Assembly (NCBI GenBank): GCA_011525805.1
Contig: WYBR01000038.1
Span: 1-55,454, forward strand
Direction: 5' to 3'
Length of the DNA: 55,454 bases
Origin: Vicinamibacteraceae bacterium
Lineage (GTDB): Bacteria > Planctomycetota > Phycisphaerae > Phycisphaerales > UBA5793
The notes beneath the pieces were generated by a model. It ran no database searches. It worked only from the letters and a program-made list of their open reading frames with translations, and was not told the DNA's origin. The translations under genes were made by a program, and so were the position numbers. Positions within the stretch are counted from its first letter, which is position 1, and every line of letters starts with the position of its first letter. Below are positions 50,870 through 55,454 of the stretch, one piece after another.

Positions 50870-52252
50870 CTACTCGAACGTATGCACGACCAACGGGCTG
50901 ATGGCGCACTCGTTCTGGACGACGGCCTGGAAGAGGATGGTCTGGTTGCGGGCGACGGGCGGGACGGTGCGGGTGATGGTGGCGACGCCGTTGCCGTCGG
51001 CGACGGCCGTGCCGATGACCGTCGGGCTGTCGAGTTGGAGGGCGTTCTGCTGAAGGTCGCAGCCGGGGATGCGCTCCCCGCCGCCGTGGCGGGAGTAGAG
51101 GAAGGTCACTCGCGCGCCGGGGGTGGCGTTGTGAACGGTGATGGTGTTGGCCACGCCGGCACTGCCGGGAGATGGGGGCTCCATCTCCATCGTGGGCCGC
51201 ACAGGAGTAAGCAGCACGGCGAAGCGATCGATCGTCCCTCGAATGTAAGCGGTCGCGCTGATCTGCCCGGCGTCATTGATGTGGCCTCGATCTAGTCGCC
51301 AGTTCTCACGGGCCTGCGGTGGGACGAGTTCCTTGAGCAATCGCATGGGTTGGCCCGACTCGCGGATGAACATCTCGCGCGTACCAAGGGAGTCCCCGAT
51401 GGCACCGATCACTTGTCCGGCATTGTTGATGTCCTGTCCCCAGCTGTTGGTTCGATTGCCGAACTGAGACGAGTGGATGTCGATGATCTGCCCCTCGATC
51501 CAAACGACGGCATGGGCGCTCCCATTCTGTGCAGTGGACGTGCCGACAATCTGACCGAGGTCGTTGATGGCTTCGGCGTCACTTCCTCGACCGGACAGTG
51601 AGCCCAAATCGATCGGCTCCAGGTCGATCCAGAGAGTTCCCTTGGCTTCAAAACGCTCGTCGACACTCGTGCCGATGATCCTCCCCGACTCGGCAATCGA
51701 CTCAGCCTGGCCGGCATACGACCCCTTCCTGATTGCGGGCAGCGCCGTCATAACGCCATCCTGCCACAAGAACCCGCGATCGGCGAAGTTGTTCGGCTCG
51801 TACTCAGAGTCGCCGACGATCTGGCCCTGATTGTTGATGGCGCGGGCGACGCTCGTTTCGCCTCCCAGCGTGCCGAGGTCGATCATCTCGCCGTCGCGCC
51901 AGAGAAAGGCACGGCCGACGAAGATGCTTCCGCCCGGCTCGAATCCCGACGAGCCCACAATCTCGCCAAGTTCGTTGATGTCGCCCGCGCCTGCAAGGTC
52001 GCCGCCGAGCGTCCCGAGGTCGATCACGCCGCCGCCTCGCGGCCAGAGCACGGCGCGGGGCCACCAGATGCTCTTCGTCGGAGCGCTGCCGACCACATCG
52101 CCAAAGGCGTTGGAAGCACCCGCCCCATCGGACTTGAGCGATTCGTTCTGCGAGGGCAGTCTCATCAGCGCGTACCGGTAGTCCTGAGCGGATGCGGTGG
52201 AATAGAACGTGAACGAGAGAACGAGCGGAATTACGACGCGCATTGGGGACAT
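50870..52252 (-). CDS. Secreted HAF-repeat protein
   Basis: 460 residues. The signal peptide (VVIPLVLSFTFYSTASAQ) is followed by six or seven HAF-type repeats in which IDLGTLGG alternates with AINNQGQIVGxS motifs, forming a likely beta-propeller. A separate ~90-residue C-terminal domain (TITVHNATPGARVTFLYS... ending NECAISPLVVHTF) resembles that of the kelch protein at 10810-12156. Function unknown. ATG 52252 has GAGGA eight bases upstream; a GTG at 52267 is in frame. It lies downstream of another HAF-type gene on the same strand, with a strong hairpin between. Confidence 0.82.
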   Translation of the reverse strand: MSPMRVVIPLVLSFTFYSTASAQDYRYALMRLPSQNESLKSDGAGASNAFGDVVGSAPTKSIWWPRAVLWPRGGGVIDLGTLGGDLAGAGDINELGEIVGSSGFEPGGSIFVGRAFLWRDGEMIDLGTLGGETSVARAINNQGQIVGDSEYEPNNFADRGFLWQDGVMTALPAIRKGSYAGQAESIAESGRIIGTSVDERFEAKGTLWIDLEPIDLGSLSGRGSDAEAINDLGQIVGTSTAQNGSAHAVVWIEGQIIDIHSSQFGNRTNSWGQDINNAGQVIGAIGDSLGTREMFIRESGQPMRLLKELVPPQARENWRLDRGHINDAGQISATAYIRGTIDRFAVLLTPVRPTMEMEPPSPGSAGVANTITVHNATPGARVTFLYSRHGGGERIPGCDLQQNALQLDSPTVIGTAVADGNGVATITRTVPPVARNQTILFQAVVQNECAISPLVVHTFE

Positions 52253-52283
52253 TGGAATCTTCCTCACAGGGAATGGGTAAGAC

Positions 52284-52311
52284 GTCTGGAGCGGCTCTCG
52301 CCGCTCCAGAC
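52284..52311 (-). terminator. Strong 12 bp hairpin between the two HAF genes
   Basis: GTCTGGAGCGGC at 52284-52295 pairs perfectly with GCCGCTCCAGAC at 52300-52311 around a TCTC tetraloop. It lies just after the stop of the upstream (minus-strand) gene at 52325. No long U-tract follows, but position and stability favour a terminator. Confidence 0.6.
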
Positions 52312-52324
52312 GCAGACGTTCGTG

Positions 52325-55078
52325 TCACTGACCGCCGCAGCCGGGGCAGACCACGTCCTCATCGCACCCGTACGCGTGGGGGGCGAAGTTGGAGATGCGG
52401 TAGGTCGCGCCGTGGGTCTCGAGGGCGCTCTTGAGGGGCGTGTAGCGGTTCACATAGTTGCCTGACTCGAAGAGGGCTTGAACATTGCGAACCCGCACAG
52501 CGCGAAGCCCCTCGACGAGGAAGCGGCTCGGGAACTCCTCGGATCCCGTGTCCCACTGGAGGGTGGACCAGCACAGGCCGACGAAACCGGCATCGTTGAA
52601 CTCGGCGAAGAGGTCGTCGATGCGGAAGCCGGGATCCTGCTGCCATTGAGTGCCGAAATGTCGAGATTCCAGCTCCCATCGATCAATGAAGTCCTCCCAT
52701 GACTCTCCCGTCGGCGGGTTGGTGGTGCCCCAGAAGAACATGTTGTGGATGTCAAAGTTGGAAAAACCTTCAACAGGTTCCTCGGTCCACCATGCATCAC
52801 CAGCGTGCCCCTCCCTCGGAAAATCCGCCATCGCGCCGACCTCAGTCGAGATGCGCCAGTTGGGGACATCCCATGGCGCGCCCGTCTCGTCCACAAGCCG
52901 CTGGATGGCTTCCAGCGCCGGCTGCACCTGATTGTAATGCACATGCATCGAGAAGTAGGCCTGGTTGGCATTGCACCACTCGGCGACCTCCGTGGTCAGG
53001 TAACGGCCGGCGTTGTTCGTGCCGTAGCCGCTATGCATGTTGTTGTCGCTGATCCCGGCGCTGGTCATGCGCAGCGGCCGGCCCGCCAGCGCCGAGCCCT
53101 CCAGCGCCGCCCAGAGCATCTCCTCCTGCCAGGTCAGGACCTTCTGCACCGCCTCTTCGCGGCAGTGCGTCGAGCCGTTGGGCTGAGGCAGTTCGCTCCA
53201 CGAGCGCAACGCGCCCTCCCAGGTGCATCCGCTCCCCTCGAGGTCGTTGCCGCGGAACACGTAACTCCGCGCTCCACCGAAAGACTCGTTGCCGAACTGA
53301 AGGTAGTCGATGCAGCGCGCGAAGCGGAAGGCGAAGAGGCGCAGGTCATCCAGCGCCGCCTGCTTCTCCTCCGGCGCTTCCGGATCGGGAAGGGCTTCGC
53401 TCTCGCCGAACGTCGCCGTCCCCATCATCGAGTGAACGCGAATGAGAATCTCGGAGGTCAGATCCTCGTCGGCCCGATCGACGCCGGTGCCCCAGCGCGT
53501 CACGGCCGTGTGGAACTTCTCGCAGGCCTCGCAATCGATCTGGGGATTGACGATGTCCAGAATCCAGTCCTCGTCGGCGATCGACTCGGGCCGCTCCTCG
53601 ATCCCCATCGGCCCGAGATTGGCGCCGAGGCGTACGAGTTGCGCCGGGTCGATTGCTCCCTCCGGATCTTCCGCCGCCCGGGGCGAATGCAGGCCGACGC
53701 GCATCACCTCGGCCGCATCCAGCAGCCAGTTGCCGTCCGTGTCGAGGTCGGTGTGACCTTCGCGCTTGCCTTCGAGAATTTCCCGGTAGTCCGGAGTCCC
53801 GTTGTTGTCCACGTCGTAGGGGATGATGAGGCACGGTTGCGGATTGCCCGTGCCGCCGGCGAGATAACTGCCGCCGATCCACCCGTTGTCGTTGATCGCC
53901 CACGCGGCGTGCAGCACATCGCTGCCGCCCGGCATGAGCGTCAGGTCGTCGAGGAGGTCGGAGTCATCGACGCCGCTGCGCTTGCTCCAGATCGCCACGC
54001 CGCTGGCATCCTCGCGCGTGATGGCCATTTCGCCGGAGGCGTTGATCGCGGTGACGGCGGCGCTGGCGCCGACCTCGAAGGGTTCGACGGTGTAGACGCC
54101 GGGAATGACGAAGGTCCACAGCGCGGCGATCTTCTCTTCCTCATCGGTGTCGGCCACCCAGCCGCCGATGTGGCCGGCGGAGTTGATGCACAGCGCGCTG
54201 CTGTAGTCGTAGCCGGAGGGGTTGATGTCGGTGGTCGTGTTCGAGACCCACGAGTAGGCGTGCGACTTGCCGCTGACCATGTGCCAGCCGACCACCTTGC
54301 CGCCGGCATTGACGCCTTGCGCGGCGCTGTAGGTCGTGTAGGCGGGGTTCCATTCGTTCTCCCCTTCGATGACGAAGGAGAAGGGCTCGTCGGCGTTCTT
54401 GTAGTACCCGACGACACGCTCGTCGGCGTTGATCCCCTGCGCAGCGCTGGGCGTCTCGCTGTCGTAGTAGAAGGCGATGAAGTCGCCATCCACTTCCCAC
54501 GAGGCGGCGCGGTCGATCGCTTCGGGCGTGTAGTAGAGCGACCCGACGATGATGGGCGGATCGGCGTCGCTGATCGCGTAGGCCTTGCCCGAGTCAGTGT
54601 CAGTCGCGAAGTCGAGGATGCTCACCGCGTTGGCGGGATCGGTGCTGATCAAGGCCGGATCGAAGACGAAGGGGCGCGCCTTGCCCGAACTCTGGTGGTG
54701 CATCCAGCCGACCGCCTGGTTGCTGTTGTTGAGGCCGAGGACTTCGCCGTGCGTGTAGCCGCTGGGCAACGGGATGCGCACCATCACGAAGGGCTTGAAG
54801 ATCGGCGTCGTCATCGACTCGATCTCTTCCTCCGTCTCGGCGGTCGCGGCCTCCGCGCGCTCAGACGCGAGTGCGGCTTCAGAGATGATCGCGGCGGGAG
54901 TTGAAACGCCTGCCGCCGCGGACCCGATTCCCGGTCCGGCCCACCTTCCTTCGGACGCGATGGCGTGCGCGTGCCACATGGTCTCTCCCGCCGCGGCCAG
55001 CAGGATTGTACTGGCGGCGAGCAGAGCGATGCCGGAACTTCGTCCGCCGACTCTCGAATTCTCCCTTGACTTTGACAT
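52325..55078 (-). CDS. Secreted HAF-repeat / EF-hand / glycosidase-like fusion
   Basis: 917 residues. A hydrophobic export segment (SSGIALLAASTILLAAAG) is followed by a linker and HAF-like repeats (about 95-400: EVLGLNNSNQAVGW, GINADERVVGYY, CINSAGHIGGW). Calcium-loop motifs DVDNNGTPDYREI and DLDTDGNWLLDAAEV lie near 420-455. A C-terminal (about 470-900) TIM-barrel-like domain has YLQFGNESFGG (E598) and ISTEVGAMADF (E746), positioned like acid/base and nucleophile of clan GH-A glycosidases. Family not assigned; the enzyme role is an inference. The start at ATG 55078 is chosen for the signal segment; no good ribosome site is seen. Confidence 0.75.
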   Translation of the reverse strand: MSKSRENSRVGGRSSGIALLAASTILLAAAGETMWHAHAIASEGRWAGPGIGSAAAGVSTPAAIISEAALASERAEAATAETEEEIESMTTPIFKPFVMVRIPLPSGYTHGEVLGLNNSNQAVGWMHHQSSGKARPFVFDPALISTDPANAVSILDFATDTDSGKAYAISDADPPIIVGSLYYTPEAIDRAASWEVDGDFIAFYYDSETPSAAQGINADERVVGYYKNADEPFSFVIEGENEWNPAYTTYSAAQGVNAGGKVVGWHMVSGKSHAYSWVSNTTTDINPSGYDYSSALCINSAGHIGGWVADTDEEEKIAALWTFVIPGVYTVEPFEVGASAAVTAINASGEMAITREDASGVAIWSKRSGVDDSDLLDDLTLMPGGSDVLHAAWAINDNGWIGGSYLAGGTGNPQPCLIIPYDVDNNGTPDYREILEGKREGHTDLDTDGNWLLDAAEVMRVGLHSPRAAEDPEGAIDPAQLVRLGANLGPMGIEERPESIADEDWILDIVNPQIDCEACEKFHTAVTRWGTGVDRADEDLTSEILIRVHSMMGTATFGESEALPDPEAPEEKQAALDDLRLFAFRFARCIDYLQFGNESFGGARSYVFRGNDLEGSGCTWEGALRSWSELPQPNGSTHCREEAVQKVLTWQEEMLWAALEGSALAGRPLRMTSAGISDNNMHSGYGTNNAGRYLTTEVAEWCNANQAYFSMHVHYNQVQPALEAIQRLVDETGAPWDVPNWRISTEVGAMADFPREGHAGDAWWTEEPVEGFSNFDIHNMFFWGTTNPPTGESWEDFIDRWELESRHFGTQWQQDPGFRIDDLFAEFNDAGFVGLCWSTLQWDTGSEEFPSRFLVEGLRAVRVRNVQALFESGNYVNRYTPLKSALETHGATYRISNFAPHAYGCDEDVVCPGCGGQ

Positions 55079-55361
55079 GGAGGCGAGCACGCCCACAACG
55101 CAAGGAACGCCGCGATCGACATCCACAAGATGCCGGCGCCATCCACCGCATCCCGCCCCGGCCCGACTTGAGCCGGAGCGCATATCACCACCGGGTTGGC
55201 GCACCATCCATGTGACCTTGGCAGCCAGGCGGCGAGGTCATCCTGACGCTTCACCGCCCCCCAATCCACCGCGTGCCACGGCGAACCCGGCGCTGCTCGA
55301 CAACAATGTACCTCCCAACTCCGAAGAGTGCAAGCGATATTCCGGTAATGTGGAGCAGAAA

Positions 55362-55454
55362 ATGAAAAAGCGGAAACGGCGTGGCGGCGCCTGCCCGATC
55401 CGGACGCAGTTGCCCGAGCGAATCCGGGGGGCGGCGCCCTTCGGCGAGGCTCAG
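55362..55454 (+). CDS. Possible start of a gene running off the right edge
   Basis: An ATG at 55362 with GGAG about nine bases upstream opens a frame of 31 codons to the window end, beginning MKKRKRRGGACP. The basic start is unremarkable and no family can be recognised. The preceding bases (55310-55360) are AT-richer than average, which would fit a promoter. Low confidence; 55079-55361 otherwise holds nothing recognisable. Confidence 0.25.
   Translation, partial: MKKRKRRGGACPIRTQLPERIRGAAPFGEAQ

Overview
The window is a GC-rich (well above 60%) bacterial chromosome segment that reads as a planctomycete, most likely class Phycisphaerae. The indications are an H-X9-DG type prepilin-like protein, secreted kelch and HAF-repeat proteins with a shared C-terminal domain, a DUF1680 (GH127)/GH2 fusion lipoprotein, a flotillin paired with an NfeD-like protein, many extragenic palindromes, and a lack of long conserved operons. 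The assignment is inferred from gene content; no rRNA or other marker gene is present.

Layout. 1-5.8 kb: dapF, dapA and pdxJ (minus strand), divergent phoU, and an eukaryote-like UDP-sugar pyrophosphorylase, with three related purine-rich inverted-repeat elements between them. 5.9-10.7 kb: a diguanylate cyclase with a small upstream partner, a hairpin-rich non-coding stretch, a Fur-box-like palindrome before a prepilin-like gene, a nucleotide-sugar epimerase and tRNA-Ser(GCU). 10.8-14.8 kb: a secreted kelch protein between two copies of a ~37 bp repeat, then a yqiJ/yqiK-like membrane pair. 14.9-18.6 kb: a pentaheme cytochrome c divergent from a polyferredoxin/TPR membrane protein. 18.7-22.2 kb: queF, rlmE, a small lipoprotein and nadE. 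22.3-26.0 kb: a PLP decarboxylase, then TetR divergent from a methanethiol methyltransferase and a DsrE-like gene. 26.0-31.5 kb: a lipase-like/coiled-coil/lipoprotein operon, a membrane protein and an EEP-fold hydrolase. 31.5-36.2 kb: glpK, a membrane SpoIIE-type phosphatase and an SDR epimerase. 36.2-45.5 kb: a five-gene operon with a giant GH127-GH2 lipoprotein followed by a complete YtfQRT-YjfF-like furanose ABC transporter. 45.5-50.6 kb: a ~300 bp nested palindrome, a membrane protein, a Fur-family regulator, a VOC/HxlR pair and a B12-binding radical SAM protein. 50.9-55.1 kb: a secreted HAF-repeat protein and a HAF/glycosidase-like fusion.

Functional links. Lysine/cell-wall precursor, pyridoxal phosphate, NAD and queuosine genes are housekeeping. 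The strongest functional unit is the glycan operon: surface hydrolysis of L-arabinofuranose-type (and GH2) linkages followed by import of a furanose sugar. The cytochrome/polyferredoxin locus looks like a quinol-linked electron-transfer module whose second ferredoxin motif has Asp in place of one Cys ligand. Two divergent regulator/enzyme pairs (TetR/mddA and HxlR/VOC) each have a clear inverted repeat in their intergenic region. No mobile element, CRISPR array or rRNA operon was seen.
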